From Enterobacter sp. kpr-6 (GTDB taxonomy: Bacteria; Pseudomonadota; Gammaproteobacteria; Enterobacterales; Enterobacteriaceae), in the NCBI RefSeq assembly GCF_900116015.1, contig NZ_FOYH01000002.1, positions 732,365 through 796,364 on the forward strand: 64,000 bases of DNA, read 5' to 3'. Numbering within the stretch: position 1 is the stretch's first letter; every line of letters starts with the position of its first letter. Both the position numbers and the translations under genes were made by a program. A model generated the notes under the pieces. It was not told where the DNA came from. It saw only the letters and a list, made by a program, of their open reading frames with translations, and ran no database searches. Positions 17,399-28,488 of the stretch are shown in pieces.

Positions 17399-18217
17399 TT
17401 ATTCGGGGGAATAAGGAAGAGTTGGATCGGTCAGCCAATGAGTCAAATAATGCGACACCGCCTGATTCTGGCAATGTCCGATAACCGGTAAGTGGGGAAG
17501 CGCGGCGATAAGTTGTGGCATGGCGTTGCCCATAATCATCCCGCGTCCGACGGCGGCGAGCATTTCATGGTCATTCATCGCATCGCCAAAGGCCATGCAC
17601 TCCTGCATCGTAATGCCCAGTTGCCCGCTTAAAATCGTCAGCGCCGAACCTTTGTTACAGCCCACGGGCAGCACTTCAAGGCAGTTAAACGCTGAAAAAC
17701 AGATGTGCGCCCGCTCGCCCAGCGCCTCATTTAACTGCACGCGCAGGCGGTTGAGATCCTCGTGTTCGCCGCAGAAACAGATTTTGGTCACGTCGTGAGC
17801 GCTCAGGCGCTTGAGATCGACCACCTGATAGCGAAACCCGCTGTAGCTGTGAAACGCCAGAATGCGGGGATCGTCGTAATCAGTCAGCCAGCCGCTGTCG
17901 TTAAATACGTGCACGCTGGCGTCGGTATCCCATTTGCTGTGCAGCACCTGATGAGCCACATCCGGGCTGAGATCCTGGCTGTGCAACAGATCCCCTTCAA
18001 GGGAGTGGATCCGCGTGCCGTTGCCGGTGATCAGAAACGCATCCAGCGTCAGCAGGCCCAGCAGATGGCGCATCTCCAGCGCATGACGGCCGGTGGCAAA
18101 CGCCAGCGTGATGTCGCGATCGCGTAATTGCCGCAGCGTCGCAACAGTTTGCTCACCCAAACGGTGGTCGGGCATCAGCAAAGTGCCGTCCATATCAAAT
18201 GCAGCCAGTCGCGCCAT
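17399..18217 (-). CDS. cof: HMP-PP phosphatase Cof
   Basis: Cof is a HAD-IIB hydrolase known to cleave 4-amino-2-methyl-5-hydroxymethylpyrimidine pyrophosphate, a thiamine intermediate. The 272 residues match E. coli Cof in length and sequence, with motif [13 protein letters not shown] at the N terminus, motif [10 protein letters not shown], motif III Lys in NKGSALTIL and motif [15 protein letters not shown]2 cap lies between. It is divergent from ybaE, as in E. coli. In this genome a second Cof-type gene lies about 0.8 kb away in the preceding accessory operon; the two are clearly different proteins. Confidence 0.95.
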   Translation of the reverse strand: MARLAAFDMDGTLLMPDHRLGEQTVATLRQLRDRDITLAFATGRHALEMRHLLGLLTLDAFLITGNGTRIHSLEGDLLHSQDLSPDVAHQVLHSKWDTDASVHVFNDSGWLTDYDDPRILAFHSYSGFRYQVVDLKRLSAHDVTKICFCGEHEDLNRLRVQLNEALGERAHICFSAFNCLEVLPVGCNKGSALTILSGQLGITMQECMAFGDAMNDHEMLAAVGRGMIMGNAMPQLIAALPHLPVIGHCQNQAVSHYLTHWLTDPTLPYSPE

Positions 18218-18315
18218 GATTCTCTCTGTTCTGTGATGTGGTTAACTTGTGCTCCAGTATTGCCTGAGATATACGGAAGTAATAGTGAATACTTCAGGAT
18301 TATTGTTCCGGGTTT

Positions 18316-20016
18316 ATGCGCCAGTTAAATCGTCTTAATCAATATCAGCGCCTGTGGCAGCTTTCCGAAGGCGCGCCGGTGCAGACCTGCGTGGCGGATC
18401 TGGCTGAACGCTGCTTTTGCAGCGACCGGCATATGCGTACTCTTTTGCGCCAGATGGAAACCGCCGGGTGGATCGGCTGGCAGGCGAAGTCCGGGCGCGG
18501 TAAACGCGGCGAGCTACGCTTTCACGTCACGCCCGACTCCGTGCGCAATGCGATGCTGGAAGATGCGCTCAGCGAAGGGCATCAGCACAGCGCCCTCGCG
18601 CTGGCGCAACTGCCGCCCGACGCGCTGCGCACGCTGTTGCATCCTTTTCTCGGCGGGCAGTGGCAAAACGATACGCCGACGCTGCGCATTCCGTATTACC
18701 GCCCGCTGGAACCGCTCCAGCCCGGTTTTCTGCCGGGGCGGGCCGAACAGCATCTGGCCGGGCAGATCTTTTCCGGGTTAACGCGCTTTATCACCGACAA
18801 CCGCCTGCCGCAAAGCGATCTGGCGCACCACTGGGACGTTTCCCCGGACGGTTTACGCTGGCGTTTTCATCTGCGCGCCACGCTGCACTGGCACAATGGC
18901 GACGCGGTGGACGCCTGCCAGCTTCAGGCGCGGCTGTTACAGCTTCTCGCCCTGCCGGATCTGCGCAAGTTGCTAAACAGCGTGCAGGAGGTCGCGGTGA
19001 CCCATGCGCAGTGCCTGACCTTTACCCTGCATCAGCCGGATTACTGGCTGGCGCACCGCCTCGCCAGCTACGGCAGCCGTCTGGCCCATCCCCAGGATCC
19101 GCTGGTAGGAACCGGGCCGTTTCGACTGGCTGCGTTTAGCCCGGAACTGGTTCGCCTCGAAAGTCACGACTATTACCATCTCAGCCACCCGCTGCTTAAA
19201 GCGGTGGAGTACTGGATCACGCCGCAGCTTTTCGAGCAGGATCTCGGCACCAGTTGTCGCCACCCGGTGCAAATTGCGATTGGCGAGCCGGAAGAACTCA
19301 CTCATCTGCGTCAGGTGAGTAACAGCATCAGCCTGGGATTTTGCTATATGGCGCTGCGCACGGGCGAAACGCTAAGCCGGGCACAGGCCCGTCGGCTGGT
19401 GCAGATCATTCACCACAGCGGTCTTTTGCAGACGCTGCCGCTTGATGAAAATCTGATCACCCCAAGCCGGGAACTGCTCCCCGGCTGGGCGATGCCGCAC
19501 TGGGTTGAGGAGGAAACGGTCGCGCTGCCTGCGCGGTTAACGCTGCTCTACCATCTTCCCCTTGAACTGCACACCATGGCCGAACAGCTTCAACGCCATC
19601 TCGCCACGCTGGGCTGTGAACTGACGCTGATTTTTCACGATGCCAAAAACTGGGAAGGCTGCGACGCGCTGGCAACGGCGGATGTGATGATGGGGGATCG
19701 GTTGATTGGCGAAGCGCCGGAGTACACTCTTGAACAGTGGCTGCGCTGTGATGCGCTGTGGCCAAATTTACTTCGCGCGCCGCAATTTGCGCATCTACAG
19801 GCGACGCTCGACGCAGTGCAGCGCCAGCCGGATGAGCAATCCCGCTGCACCGGTTTGCAGGATGTCTTCAGCGCGCTGATGGAAGACGCGGTGCTGACGC
19901 CGCTGTTTAATTATCACTATCAGATCAGCGCCCCGCCGGGCGTGCAGGGGATCCGTCTGAACACCCGCGGCTGGTTTGATTTCAGCGAAGCCTGGTTGCC
20001 CGCCCCGGAGGCGTGA
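18316..20016 (+). CDS. ybaE: SgrR-family regulator YbaE
   Basis: The product has 566 residues, matching E. coli YbaE. An N-terminal winged-helix DNA-binding domain (about 1-110, with VADLAERCFCSDRHMRTLLRQ) is fused to a periplasmic-binding-protein-type domain of the SBP_bac_5 family (about 160-400, LAHHWDVSPDGLRWRFHLR) as in SgrR, the sugar-phosphate stress activator. There is no signal peptide, so it is cytoplasmic. The ligand and targets of YbaE are not established. It is divergent from cof across about 100 bp and precedes queC by 65 bp. Confidence 0.93.
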   Translation: MRQLNRLNQYQRLWQLSEGAPVQTCVADLAERCFCSDRHMRTLLRQMETAGWIGWQAKSGRGKRGELRFHVTPDSVRNAMLEDALSEGHQHSALALAQLPPDALRTLLHPFLGGQWQNDTPTLRIPYYRPLEPLQPGFLPGRAEQHLAGQIFSGLTRFITDNRLPQSDLAHHWDVSPDGLRWRFHLRATLHWHNGDAVDACQLQARLLQLLALPDLRKLLNSVQEVAVTHAQCLTFTLHQPDYWLAHRLASYGSRLAHPQDPLVGTGPFRLAAFSPELVRLESHDYYHLSHPLLKAVEYWITPQLFEQDLGTSCRHPVQIAIGEPEELTHLRQVSNSISLGFCYMALRTGETLSRAQARRLVQIIHHSGLLQTLPLDENLITPSRELLPGWAMPHWVEEETVALPARLTLLYHLPLELHTMAEQLQRHLATLGCELTLIFHDAKNWEGCDALATADVMMGDRLIGEAPEYTLEQWLRCDALWPNLLRAPQFAHLQATLDAVQRQPDEQSRCTGLQDVFSALMEDAVLTPLFNYHYQISAPPGVQGIRLNTRGWFDFSEAWLPAPEA

Positions 20017-20081
20017 AGGAGCTGGTCGCGTAAGCCGTCAGACGCTACCATAGCGTTTTTACTGAAATCGCAGGAAGAATT

Positions 20082-20774
20082 ATGAAACGTGCCGTCGTCG
20101 TCTTTAGCGGAGGCCAGGACTCCACCACCTGTCTGGTGCAGGCATTACAGCAGTATGACGAAGTGCACTGCGTCACCTTCGATTACGGTCAACGCCACCG
20201 TGCGGAAATTGACGTAGCGCGCGAGCTGGCGCACAAACTCGGCGCGCGTGCGCACAAGGTGCTGGACGTTACCCTGCTTAACGAACTGGCCGTTAGCAGC
20301 CTGACCCGCGACAGCATCCCGGTGCCGGATTATGAACCTGACGCCTCCGGCATTCCGAACACCTTCGTGCCGGGGCGCAATATTCTGTTTTTAACCCTGA
20401 CCGCTATTTACGCGTATCAGGTGCAGGCCGAGGCGATCATTACCGGCGTGTGCGAAACCGATTTTTCCGGCTATCCGGATTGCCGGGATGAGTTTGTCAA
20501 AGCGCTGCATCATGCGGTGAGTCTGGGCATGGCGAAGGATATCCGCTTCGAAACGCCGCTGATGTGGCTGGATAAAGCCGAAACCTGGGCGCTGGCGGAT
20601 CACTGGGGGCAACTGGAACTGGTGCGTAACGAGACGCTCACCTGCTACAACGGGATTAAGGGCGATGGCTGCGGGCAATGCGCCGCGTGTAATCTGCGTG
20701 CGAACGGGCTGAATCACTATCTGGCGGATAAGGTTGGGGTGATGGCGGCGATGAAGAAGAAGACCGGGCTTTAA
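20082..20774 (+). CDS. queC: 7-cyano-7-deazaguanine synthase
   Basis: QueC converts 7-carboxy-7-deazaguanine to preQ0 with ATP and ammonia in queuosine synthesis. The 230 residues carry the PP-loop [12 protein letters not shown] near the N terminus and the C-terminal zinc site with Cys residues in [18 protein letters not shown]. Length matches E. coli QueC (231). The ATG at 20082 follows GCAGGAAGAATT. No preQ1 riboswitch was seen in the 65-bp leader. A palindrome array starts 21 bp after its stop codon. Confidence 0.97.
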   Translation: MKRAVVVFSGGQDSTTCLVQALQQYDEVHCVTFDYGQRHRAEIDVARELAHKLGARAHKVLDVTLLNELAVSSLTRDSIPVPDYEPDASGIPNTFVPGRNILFLTLTAIYAYQVQAEAIITGVCETDFSGYPDCRDEFVKALHHAVSLGMAKDIRFETPLMWLDKAETWALADHWGQLELVRNETLTCYNGIKGDGCGQCAACNLRANGLNHYLADKVGVMAAMKKKTGL

Positions 20775-20795
20775 TATTATCTTCGTGCACCTTTC

Positions 20796-20974
20796 CACCC
20801 TCACCCCGGCCCTCTCCCTGAGGGAGAGGGGGAAAAGCGGGACGGCTCCTCTCAAGGGAGCGGGGAAAAGCGGGAATGTACCCGGACTGGCCCTCTCCAT
20901 CAGGGAGAGGGGGAAAACCGGGGCTGTACTCGGGCTATCCCCTCTCCCATGGGGGAGAGGGTTAGGGTGAGGGG
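20796..20974. repeat. Palindromic repeat array 2, queC/fadM
   Basis: This array uses the same element as arrays 1 and 3. Clear palindromes of the CCCTCTCC...GGAGAGGG type lie at 20810-20830, 20891-20911 and 20940-20961, with a degenerate copy near 20848-20864. The boundaries CACCCTCACCCCGG on the left and GTTAGGGTGAGGGG on the right are inverted copies of each other. It fills the space between the convergent stops of queC and fadM. Confidence 0.85.
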
Positions 20975-20978
20975 AAAT

Positions 20979-21377
20979 TTACTCCACCATCGCGTCCAGC
21001 TTTTCGCGCAACTCCCCTTCCAGCGGCAGCGCTTTCTGGGTTTTCAGATCGATGCAAACAAAGGTTATCAGCGCGTCAGCCACCACTTCACCTTCTGGCT
21101 CCAGGGTCACCACCTGACTGAGCACTCCGCTTTTACCGTTAAGCTGTGAGAGCTTGCTGGTTACCGTCAGCAGATCGCCAAGCACCGCCGGGCGGCGGTA
21201 GTTGATATTAATGTTCACCACCACAAAAGCGATGTTGTGCTCCGTCATCCACTGAAAGCTGTCGCTATTCTCCAGCCCGTCCCAGCGCGCCTCTTCGAGA
21301 AATTCGAGATAGCGGGCGTTATTAACGTGTTGATAAACATCGAGATGAAAACCCCGAACTTTGATTTGAGTCTGCAT
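20979..21377 (-). CDS. fadM: Long-chain acyl-CoA thioesterase FadM
   Basis: FadM (YbaW) is a single hot-dog thioesterase cleaving long-chain acyl-CoA, including 3,5-tetradecadienoyl-CoA, a side product of oleate breakdown. The 132 residues match E. coli in length. The 4-hydroxybenzoyl-CoA thioesterase-type active-site segment is HLDVYQHVNNARYLEFLEEAR with the catalytic Asp/His region at about residues 13-18. FadR is known to repress fadM, and a FadR-like motif lies about 40 bp upstream of this start codon. It is convergent with queC. Confidence 0.95.
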   Translation of the reverse strand: MQTQIKVRGFHLDVYQHVNNARYLEFLEEARWDGLENSDSFQWMTEHNIAFVVVNININYRRPAVLGDLLTVTSKLSQLNGKSGVLSQVVTLEPEGEVVADALITFVCIDLKTQKALPLEGELREKLDAMVE

Positions 21378-21409
21378 AGCGCGGTAACCTTTATTATGTT
21401 TTAGGAACA

Positions 21410-21432
21410 GAGGTCATAACTGGTATGACCTC
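21410..21432. promoter_or_regulatory. FadR-like site inside a perfect inverted repeat
   Basis: Perfect 9-bp arms GAGGTCATA and TATGACCTC flank ACTGG. Within it, AACTGGTATGACCTC resembles FadR operators (TGGTnnGACC core). It lies 33-55 bp upstream of the fadM start, where an operator would overlap a promoter. It is also 41 bp downstream of the ybaV stop, but no U run supports a terminator role. Confidence 0.6.
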
Positions 21433-21472
21433 ATTATCCTGGCAAAATTTAGCTACTGCGCAAGTGCAAACG

Positions 21473-21919
<447 letters not shown>

Positions 21920-21930
21920 TCAGAAATGGA

Positions 21931-21952
21931 AAAGGCCGCGAAAGCGGCCTTT
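21931..21952 (-). terminator. ppiD terminator
   Basis: Stem AAAGGCCGC / GCGGCCTTT with a GAAA-complement tetraloop; on the minus strand TTTCC follows. It lies between ppiD and ybaV. Confidence 0.8.
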
Positions 21953-21992
21953 GAATATTGCATCGGGTTACAAAAATGTGCGAGACGCCTCG

Positions 21993-23864
21993 TTATTGCT
22001 GAGGATCGATGATGTCGCCCGTTTTGATTTTGGCTTCTTTACGCAGGTTGTTCATCAGCGCTTCGAAGGTGATTTGTGCATTATTTTGTGTAATGCCCTG
22101 CACCATCGCTTTCTTCTGATCGTCCGGCATCGTACCCGCTTTCACTTCATCAAGCGCCAGCAGCACGACGTTGCCCTGCGCATCGTTGGCAACCCCGTAA
22201 ACCGGCTTGTCTTTGGCAGGCAGCGCCAGCGCAAAGGTCGCCTGAGTCAGTGGGTCCTGAGCGGTACGCGTCAGCGTTTTAGCTTCACCGAAGCTCAGAC
22301 CTGCCGCTTTGAACGCGTCGTCTTTGCCGGCTTTCAGTTCGGCCAGCATTTTGTCAGCATCCAGTTTAGCCTGCTGTTGCGCTTTGTTGTGCTTCACGAT
22401 ATCGGTCACCTGCGCTTTGACCGCGTCCAGCGGCTTCACCGCTTCCGGTTTATGCTCGCTGACACGGACCACAAAGGCACGATCGCCATCGACGGTGATA
22501 ATGTCAGAGTTGCTGCCAGGCGTGCCGTTCTCGCCAATCAGCCCACCGTTGAAGATGGCATCAGAAACCGGTTTAAAGTTCAGCTCTTCCGGCAGATTGT
22601 CACGGCCAAACCAGCCCGTCTCAACCGCTTTCACGCCTGCTGCCTGCTCTGCACCCACCAGCGAGACGTTATCGTTGCTGGCCGCTTCGCTGACTTTCTG
22701 TTGCAGGGCGTAGTAGGCATCCAGCGCTTTCTCCTGCTTCACTTTCGCGGCCAGATCGTCACGGACTTCTGCCAGCGGTTTAACTTTAGCAGGCTCTATG
22801 TCCGTCAGGCGCGCGACCAAAAAGCCTACGCTTGATGTGATCACGCCAGAAAGTTGACCTTTCTCTTTCAGACCGGCGTTTTTCAGCTCTTCCGGGGTGG
22901 TGCTCTCTTCCAGCCAGCCCATATCGCCGCCGTTACGGGCAGAAATAATGTCGGATGATTTCTCTTTTGCCAGCACGGCAAAATCGCCGCCTTTATTCAG
23001 GGCGTCGAGAACGGCTTTCGCTTCCGCTTCGGTTTTAGTCTGAATGACGCTGTAGCGGTTACGCTGCGGCTGAGTGAACTGATCCTGATGCTGATCGTAG
23101 TACGCCTGGATTTCAGCGTCGCTTGCATCCTGCTGCATGCTGGCTGCATCCAGTTTGATGTAGCTTACGCGGAACTGTTCCGGCGACATGAACTGGGATT
23201 TATTCTGCTCGTAGTAGCTGGTAATTTCCTGATCGCTCACGGTCTGCTTCGCCGCCAGCGCATTCACATCAATGGTCGCGGCGCGCACAACACGCTGCTG
23301 AGCGACCATCGCTGCCAGTTCGTCGGTTTCACCTTTGAGCATGAAGTCGGTGCCGGCAACGGCGTTGATCAGTTGTTGCGTGGTGAGCTGATTGCGTAAC
23401 GCCTGCGCGTACTGGTCGGCCGTCATCCCCATCTGGTTGACGAGGGCGTTATAACGGGTGTTATCAAACTTGCCGTTATTCTGGAAAGCCGGGGTCGCAA
23501 AAATCGCTTTTTTAACCTGCTCATCGCTGATGCCGAGGTTCAGTTTTCTGGCGTACTGATCCAACAGCGCTTCGTCGATCAGACGATTCAGCACCTGCTG
23601 GCGCATCGTCTTAATGTAATTTTCATTCGCTGCAAGTTCAGAGAACTGATCGCCCAGTTGCTGCTGCATGCGGTTGCGCTCACTGGCGACAGCATTTTCA
23701 AATTGCCCGCGACCGATTTCCTTGTCATTTACCTTTGCGGCGTAGTTGGAGTTACCGCCAATCAGGTAGCCGCTCACGCCCGTCAGAATGAACGACACGA
23801 TAATGATACCGAAAATGATTTTGAGCACGACGCTATTGGCTGCCGTGCGTAAATTGTCCATCAT
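21993..23864 (-). CDS. ppiD: Periplasmic chaperone PpiD
   Basis: PpiD is an inner-membrane-anchored periplasmic folding factor at the SecYEG exit. The 623 residues match E. coli. The single N-terminal membrane segment is VVLKIIFGIIIVSFILTGV (about 12-32), followed by a SurA-like chaperone domain (SurA_N-type, 40-170), a parvulin domain (about 265-360, with GGDMGWLEE), and a C-terminal region. The E. coli protein is described as a chaperone with little or no isomerase activity. The gene follows hupB as in E. coli, with its own promoter space of about 200 bp. Confidence 0.96.
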   Translation of the reverse strand: MMDNLRTAANSVVLKIIFGIIIVSFILTGVSGYLIGGNSNYAAKVNDKEIGRGQFENAVASERNRMQQQLGDQFSELAANENYIKTMRQQVLNRLIDEALLDQYARKLNLGISDEQVKKAIFATPAFQNNGKFDNTRYNALVNQMGMTADQYAQALRNQLTTQQLINAVAGTDFMLKGETDELAAMVAQQRVVRAATIDVNALAAKQTVSDQEITSYYEQNKSQFMSPEQFRVSYIKLDAASMQQDASDAEIQAYYDQHQDQFTQPQRNRYSVIQTKTEAEAKAVLDALNKGGDFAVLAKEKSSDIISARNGGDMGWLEESTTPEELKNAGLKEKGQLSGVITSSVGFLVARLTDIEPAKVKPLAEVRDDLAAKVKQEKALDAYYALQQKVSEAASNDNVSLVGAEQAAGVKAVETGWFGRDNLPEELNFKPVSDAIFNGGLIGENGTPGSNSDIITVDGDRAFVVRVSEHKPEAVKPLDAVKAQVTDIVKHNKAQQQAKLDADKMLAELKAGKDDAFKAAGLSFGEAKTLTRTAQDPLTQATFALALPAKDKPVYGVANDAQGNVVLLALDEVKAGTMPDDQKKAMVQGITQNNAQITFEALMNNLRKEAKIKTGDIIDPQQ

Positions 23865-24006
23865 GGTGTAACAACACTCCGCTGTAGGAAACTTGTGGTC
23901 TTACGCAACACTGCACTTCCTGCTGCTGCGCGCGAGTCCGTATTGTGACAAGAAACCGGGGCAATTGTCAGCCCACGAGGTCTATAAATTCAGGTATCAC
24001 AAATAA

Positions 24007-24032
24007 AAAAGGCACATCTGATGATGCGCCCT
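24007..24032 (-). terminator. hupB terminator
   Basis: On the minus strand AAGGGCGCATC-ATCA-GATGTGCCTT is followed by TTTTTTATTT. The stem contains one G-U pair. It sits 34 bp past the hupB stop. Confidence 0.8.
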
Positions 24033-24065
24033 TGTACTTTGTCACATTCCTTAAGAGGAAAGCGA

Positions 24066-24338
24066 TCAGTTTACCGCGTCTTTCAGCGCTTTACCTGCGC
24101 GGAAACCCGGAACTTTTGCAGCAGCAATGGTGATCTCTTTACCTGTTTGCGGGTTGCGACCAGTACGGGCAGCACGCTCTTTAACAGCAAAAGTACCAAA
24201 ACCTACCAGCGCTACGTCGTCCCCGGCTTGCAGAGATTCAGTTACAGAAGCAATTAATGCATCTAACGCACGTCCAGCCGCAGCTTTAGAGATATCAGCC
24301 CCTGCAGCAATTTTGTCTATCAGTTGAGATTTATTCAC
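24066..24338 (-). CDS. hupB: DNA-binding protein HU-beta
   Basis: HU-beta is the small histone-like nucleoid protein, working as a homodimer or with HU-alpha. The 90 residues match E. coli HupB, with [22 protein letters not shown] at the N terminus (split helices), the DNA-binding arm region [23 protein letters not shown] near 45-68 and Pro63 at the arm tip. The start codon follows AGAGAGGAAGAGAG. It lies immediately downstream of lon with a terminator between. Confidence 0.98.
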   Translation of the reverse strand: MNKSQLIDKIAAGADISKAAAGRALDALIASVTESLQAGDDVALVGFGTFAVKERAARTGRNPQTGKEITIAAAKVPGFRAGKALKDAVN

Positions 24339-24484
24339 TCTTCTCTTCCTCTCTTTATAATTTATATCGCGCCTGAATCCTTCACGACGCGACCGCGCAG
24401 CAGTTATATCAGGCCTGTCATGCCCTTACAACACCAGTTGATGATGACACAACCCGCCAGCAATCTAAATTAGCTATACAAAAA

Positions 24485-24518
24485 AAGGCTGGCAAGCCCG
24501 AAATGGCCTGCCAGCCTT
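24485..24518 (-). terminator. lon terminator
   Basis: Perfect 10-bp arms AAGGCTGGCA / TGCCAGCCTT; on the minus strand a TTTTTTT run follows. It lies 31 bp after the lon stop. Confidence 0.9.
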
Positions 24519-24548
24519 ATTTTTATTGATGCACTTTGCGCGAGGTCA

Positions 24549-26903
24549 CTATTTTGCGCTCACGACCTGCATCCCTGAGGGTTCATTTTGCAGAGCAAGA
24601 GTCAGAACTTCCTCAATCCGTTTCACCGGATGGATCGTCAGATCGGCAATCACGTTATCCGGGATCTCTTCCAGATCGCGTTTGTTCTCGTCCGGGATCA
24701 GGACCGTTTTGATGCCGCCACGATGCGCTGCCAGCAGTTTTTCTTTCAAACCACCAATCGGTAATACCAGCCCACGCAGGGTGATCTCACCGGTCATCGC
24801 AACGTCTGCACGCACCGGGTTACCGGTCAGGCAGGACACCAGCGCGGTACACATGGCGATACCTGCACTCGGACCGTCTTTCGGCGTCGCCCCTTCCGGA
24901 ACGTGAACGTGAATGTCGCGTTTTTCGTAGAAATCGGCGTTAATGCCCAGTTTCTCCGCACGCGCGCGCACCACGGTCAGCGCAGCCTGGATGGATTCCT
25001 GCATCACTTCACCGAGCGAGCCGGTATAGGTCAGCTTACCTTTACCCGGCACACAGGCGGTTTCAATGGTCAGCAGATCGCCGCCCACTTCCGTCCATGC
25101 CAGACCGGTCACCTGCCCTACGCGGTTTTCATCATCCGCACGGCCGTAATCGAAGCGCTGCACGCCGAGGAACTCATTCAGGTTTTCACCATTAATGGTG
25201 ATGTGCTTGAGTTCTTTATCCAGCAGCAGTTGCTTGACCGCTTTACGGCACAGTTTCGAGATTTCACGCTCAAGGCTACGCACGCCCGCTTCACGGGTGT
25301 AATAACGGATGATGCCAATAATTGCGCTGTCATCAACCGAGATTTCGCCTTTTTTCAGGGCGTTACGCTCGATCTGCTTCGGCAGCAGGTGGCGCTTAGC
25401 GATGTTCAGTTTTTCGTCTTCGGTGTAACCGGACAGACGGATCACTTCCATACGATCCAGCAATGGAGCCGGAATGTTCATCGAGTTCGAGGTCGCAACA
25501 AACATGACGTCGCTGAGATCGTAATCGACTTCCAGATAGTGATCGCTGAACGCCACGTTCTGTTCTGGATCCAGCACTTCCAGCAGAGCAGAAGCCGGAT
25601 CGCCGCGCATGTCAGACGACATTTTGTCGATTTCATCCAACAGGAACAGCGGGTTTTTCACGCCCACTTTCGCCATCTTCTGAATCAGTTTGCCCGGCAT
25701 AGAACCGATATAGGTACGGCGGTGACCGCGAATTTCCGCTTCGTCACGCACGCCGCCCAGCGCCATACGCACGTATTTACGTCCGGTGGCTTGTGCAATG
25801 GACTGCCCCAGAGAGGTTTTACCCACCCCCGGCGGCCCTACCAAGCACAGAATCGGCCCTTTGAGTTTGTTAACGCGGCTCTGAACCGCGAGGTACTCAA
25901 GGATGCGGTCTTTGACGCGCTCCAGACCGTAATGGTCGGTATCGAGAATTTCCTGCGCCTGACGCAGATCTTTCTTCACTTTGCTGCGTGCGTTCCACGG
26001 TACCTGGATCATCCATTCGATGTAACCACGCACTACGGTTGCTTCTGCCGACATCGGAGACATCATTTTCAGCTTCTGCAATTCTGCTTCGGCTTTCTCT
26101 TTGGCCTCTTTCGGCATTTTTGCCGCGTCGATTTTACGCTTCAGCGCTTCGTTTTCGTCCGGCGCATCGTCCATCTCGCCGAGCTCTTTCTGAATGGCTT
26201 TCATTTGCTCGTTCAGATAGTACTCGCGCTGGGATTTTTCCATCTGCTTTTTGACACGGTTGCGAATGCGCTTCTCAACCTGGAGCAGATCGATTTCAGA
26301 TTCCATCATCGCCATCAGATATTCCAGACGCTCGTTAACGTCGGACATCTCTAAAACGGACTGCTTATCGGACAGCTTCAGCGGCATGTGCGCAGCGATG
26401 GTGTCAGCCAGACGTGCAGGATCGTCGATGCTGTTAAGCGACGTCAGAACTTCCGGTGGGATTTTTTTGTTGAGCTTGATATAGCCTTCAAACTGGCTAA
26501 TCGCGGTGCGCACCAGCACTTCCTGCTCGCGTTCATCAATTGCCGGTGATTCCAGATACTCCGCCTTCGCAGAGAAATGTTCACCATTGTCTGACAGTGC
26601 AGAAATGCGCGCGCGCTGTAAGCCTTCGACCAGCACTTTAACTGTGCCGTCCGGCAGTTTGAGCATCTGTAAAATAGAGGCCACGGTACCGACAGTGAAA
26701 AGATCATTTACACCCGGCTCATCCGTTGATGCTTCTTTCTGCGCCACAAGCATGATTTTTTTATCATGATCCATAGCGGCTTCAAGGCAACGGATAGATT
26801 TTTCCCGCCCTACAAATAAGGGTATGACCATGTGCGGATAAACCACCACATCGCGCAATGGCAATACGGGGATTTCAATGCGTTCAGAACGCTCAGGATT
26901 CAT
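24549..26903 (-). CDS. lon: ATP-dependent protease Lon
   Basis: Lon is the hexameric AAA+ serine protease that removes misfolded and regulatory proteins. ATG 26903 gives 784 residues, the same as E. coli. In order: N-terminal substrate domain (about 1-310), AAA+ module with Walker [10 protein letters not shown] near 356 and Walker [10 protein letters not shown], and the C-terminal peptidase domain with catalytic Ser in [11 protein letters not shown] (Ser679 in E. coli numbering) and Lys in LKEKLLAA (Lys722). The open frame extends 15 codons upstream, but the conserved [16 protein letters not shown] start is used. A sigma-32-like promoter lies upstream. Confidence 0.98.
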   Translation of the reverse strand: MNPERSERIEIPVLPLRDVVVYPHMVIPLFVGREKSIRCLEAAMDHDKKIMLVAQKEASTDEPGVNDLFTVGTVASILQMLKLPDGTVKVLVEGLQRARISALSDNGEHFSAKAEYLESPAIDEREQEVLVRTAISQFEGYIKLNKKIPPEVLTSLNSIDDPARLADTIAAHMPLKLSDKQSVLEMSDVNERLEYLMAMMESEIDLLQVEKRIRNRVKKQMEKSQREYYLNEQMKAIQKELGEMDDAPDENEALKRKIDAAKMPKEAKEKAEAELQKLKMMSPMSAEATVVRGYIEWMIQVPWNARSKVKKDLRQAQEILDTDHYGLERVKDRILEYLAVQSRVNKLKGPILCLVGPPGVGKTSLGQSIAQATGRKYVRMALGGVRDEAEIRGHRRTYIGSMPGKLIQKMAKVGVKNPLFLLDEIDKMSSDMRGDPASALLEVLDPEQNVAFSDHYLEVDYDLSDVMFVATSNSMNIPAPLLDRMEVIRLSGYTEDEKLNIAKRHLLPKQIERNALKKGEISVDDSAIIGIIRYYTREAGVRSLEREISKLCRKAVKQLLLDKELKHITINGENLNEFLGVQRFDYGRADDENRVGQVTGLAWTEVGGDLLTIETACVPGKGKLTYTGSLGEVMQESIQAALTVVRARAEKLGINADFYEKRDIHVHVPEGATPKDGPSAGIAMCTALVSCLTGNPVRADVAMTGEITLRGLVLPIGGLKEKLLAAHRGGIKTVLIPDENKRDLEEIPDNVIADLTIHPVKRIEEVLTLALQNEPSGMQVVSAK

Positions 26904-26984
26904 AGAGCTCTCTCTTAGTTTAGTGTCCGCCAGGTAATCCGGTGGCATGACTGTGCTTCACGCAACCAATAACATGTAAGTCAG

Positions 26985-27016
26985 TATATGGGGATGTTTC
27001 CCACACATTCAACGCC
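26985..27016 (-). promoter_or_regulatory. Heat-shock (sigma-32) promoter of lon
   Basis: On the minus strand a -35 GGCGTTGAA (27008-27016) and a -10 CCCCATATA (26985-26993) are separated by 14 bp. This is essentially the known E. coli lon heat-shock promoter and matches the sigma-32 consensus. The start codon is about 80 bp further on. Confidence 0.85.
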
Positions 27017-27034
27017 GTGTTTACGCAAAAAACA

Positions 27035-27061
27035 AAAGGGGAGATAAAATCCCCCCTTTTT
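27035..27061 (-). terminator. clpX terminator
   Basis: On the minus strand AAAAGGGG-GGATTTTATC-TCCCCTTTT is followed by GTTTTTT. It lies just past the clpX stop. Confidence 0.8.
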
Positions 27062-27088
27062 CATTAACTGATTGTATGAATTGGCTAA

Positions 27089-28363
27089 TTATTCGCCAGA
27101 AGCCTGCTGAGCTTCCGGTTTGCCATAGATCAGCAGAGGTTTGGTTTGACCGGCGATAACGGCCTCGTCGATAACCACTTTTTCGACTTCTTCCATGGAC
27201 GGTAAATCGTACATGGTGTCGAGTAGTGCGGCTTCAACGATAGAACGCAGACCACGAGCACCGGTTTTACGGGCCATCGCTTTTTTAGCGATAGCGTCCA
27301 GCGCTTCGTCACGGAACTCCAGATCCACACCTTCGAGGTTGAACAACGCCTGATACTGCTTGGTCAGGGCATTTTTCGGCTCTTTCAGGATCTGAATCAG
27401 CGCGTCTTCGCTCAGTTCATTGAGCGTAGCAACAACCGGCAGACGACCGATGAACTCAGGGATCAGACCAAATTTGATCAAATCTTCCGGTTCAACTTGC
27501 GCCAGCAGTTCGCCTTCCTGCGGTTTTTCAGACTTCGCTTTTACCGTTGCGCCAAAACCGATGCCGGAACCGGTTTCTACACGGTGGGAGATCACTTTAT
27601 CGAGGCCGGCAAACGCACCGCCACAGATAAAGAGGATCTTGGAGGTATCAACCTGCAAGAATTCCTGCTGCGGATGCTTACGTCCACCTTGCGGCGGAAC
27701 GGCAGCGACCGTGCCTTCAATCAGCTTCAGCAGGGCCTGCTGAACACCTTCACCAGAAACGTCACGGGTGATCGACGGGTTATCGGATTTACGTGAAATC
27801 TTGTCGATTTCATCGATATAAACGATACCACGCTGCGCCTTCTGCACATCGTAATCACATTTTTGCAGCAGTTTCTGGATGATGTTTTCAACGTCTTCAC
27901 CGACGTAACCCGCTTCGGTCAGGGTAGTCGCATCCGCCATGGTGAACGGCACATCCAGCAGGCGTGCCAGCGTTTCAGCCAGCAACGTTTTACCGGAACC
28001 GGTCGGCCCAATCAGCAGAATGTTACTTTTGCCTAACTCGACGCCATTACTGCTATCGCCGTTACGCAGACGTTTGTAGTGGTTGTAAACCGCAACCGCC
28101 AGCACTTTTTTGGCCTGTTCCTGACCAATGACATAATCATCCAGGTGATGGCGAATTTCATGCGGCGTCGGGAGTGCGCTGCGCTCGCGGTGCGGCGCAA
28201 CTTCTTTAATCTCTTCGCGAATGATGTCATTACACAAATCAACACATTCGTCGCAGATATACACGGACGGCCCGGCAATGAGCTTACGCACTTCATGCTG
28301 GCTTTTGCCGCAGAAAGAGCAGTACAACAGTTTGCCCGAACCATCTTTGCGTTTATCTGTCAT
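27089..28363 (-). CDS. clpX: ClpXP unfoldase subunit ClpX
   Basis: ClpX is the hexameric AAA+ unfoldase that feeds ClpP and also acts alone as a chaperone. The 424 residues match E. coli. The N-terminal zinc domain has Cys15, Cys18 and two more in ICDECVDLC. The AAA+ module has Walker A GPTGSGKT near 120 and Walker B VYIDEIDK. The ClpP-docking IGF loop is present in [10 protein letters not shown]. It lies 125 bp after clpP on the same strand and is likely transcribed both from the clpP heat-shock promoter and from its own. Confidence 0.98.
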   Translation of the reverse strand: MTDKRKDGSGKLLYCSFCGKSQHEVRKLIAGPSVYICDECVDLCNDIIREEIKEVAPHRERSALPTPHEIRHHLDDYVIGQEQAKKVLAVAVYNHYKRLRNGDSSNGVELGKSNILLIGPTGSGKTLLAETLARLLDVPFTMADATTLTEAGYVGEDVENIIQKLLQKCDYDVQKAQRGIVYIDEIDKISRKSDNPSITRDVSGEGVQQALLKLIEGTVAAVPPQGGRKHPQQEFLQVDTSKILFICGGAFAGLDKVISHRVETGSGIGFGATVKAKSEKPQEGELLAQVEPEDLIKFGLIPEFIGRLPVVATLNELSEDALIQILKEPKNALTKQYQALFNLEGVDLEFRDEALDAIAKKAMARKTGARGLRSIVEAALLDTMYDLPSMEEVEKVVIDEAVIAGQTKPLLIYGKPEAQQASGE

Positions 28364-28488
28364 GAGTCAAAACCTCTTTTCTGTTCTTTGTGCCGCACAC
28401 GACGACGCAAATGCCATTCCAGGCGCAAAACGCTAACAAGCGTAGTGCCGCTCGTACATATTATAGCGGGACTCGTCCGGCCTGAGCA

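Noticed and set aside
26904-27088. Small RNA SraA between clpX and lon
   Set aside because: E. coli carries one here, but I could not recognise a conserved match apart from the lon promoter and clpX terminator.
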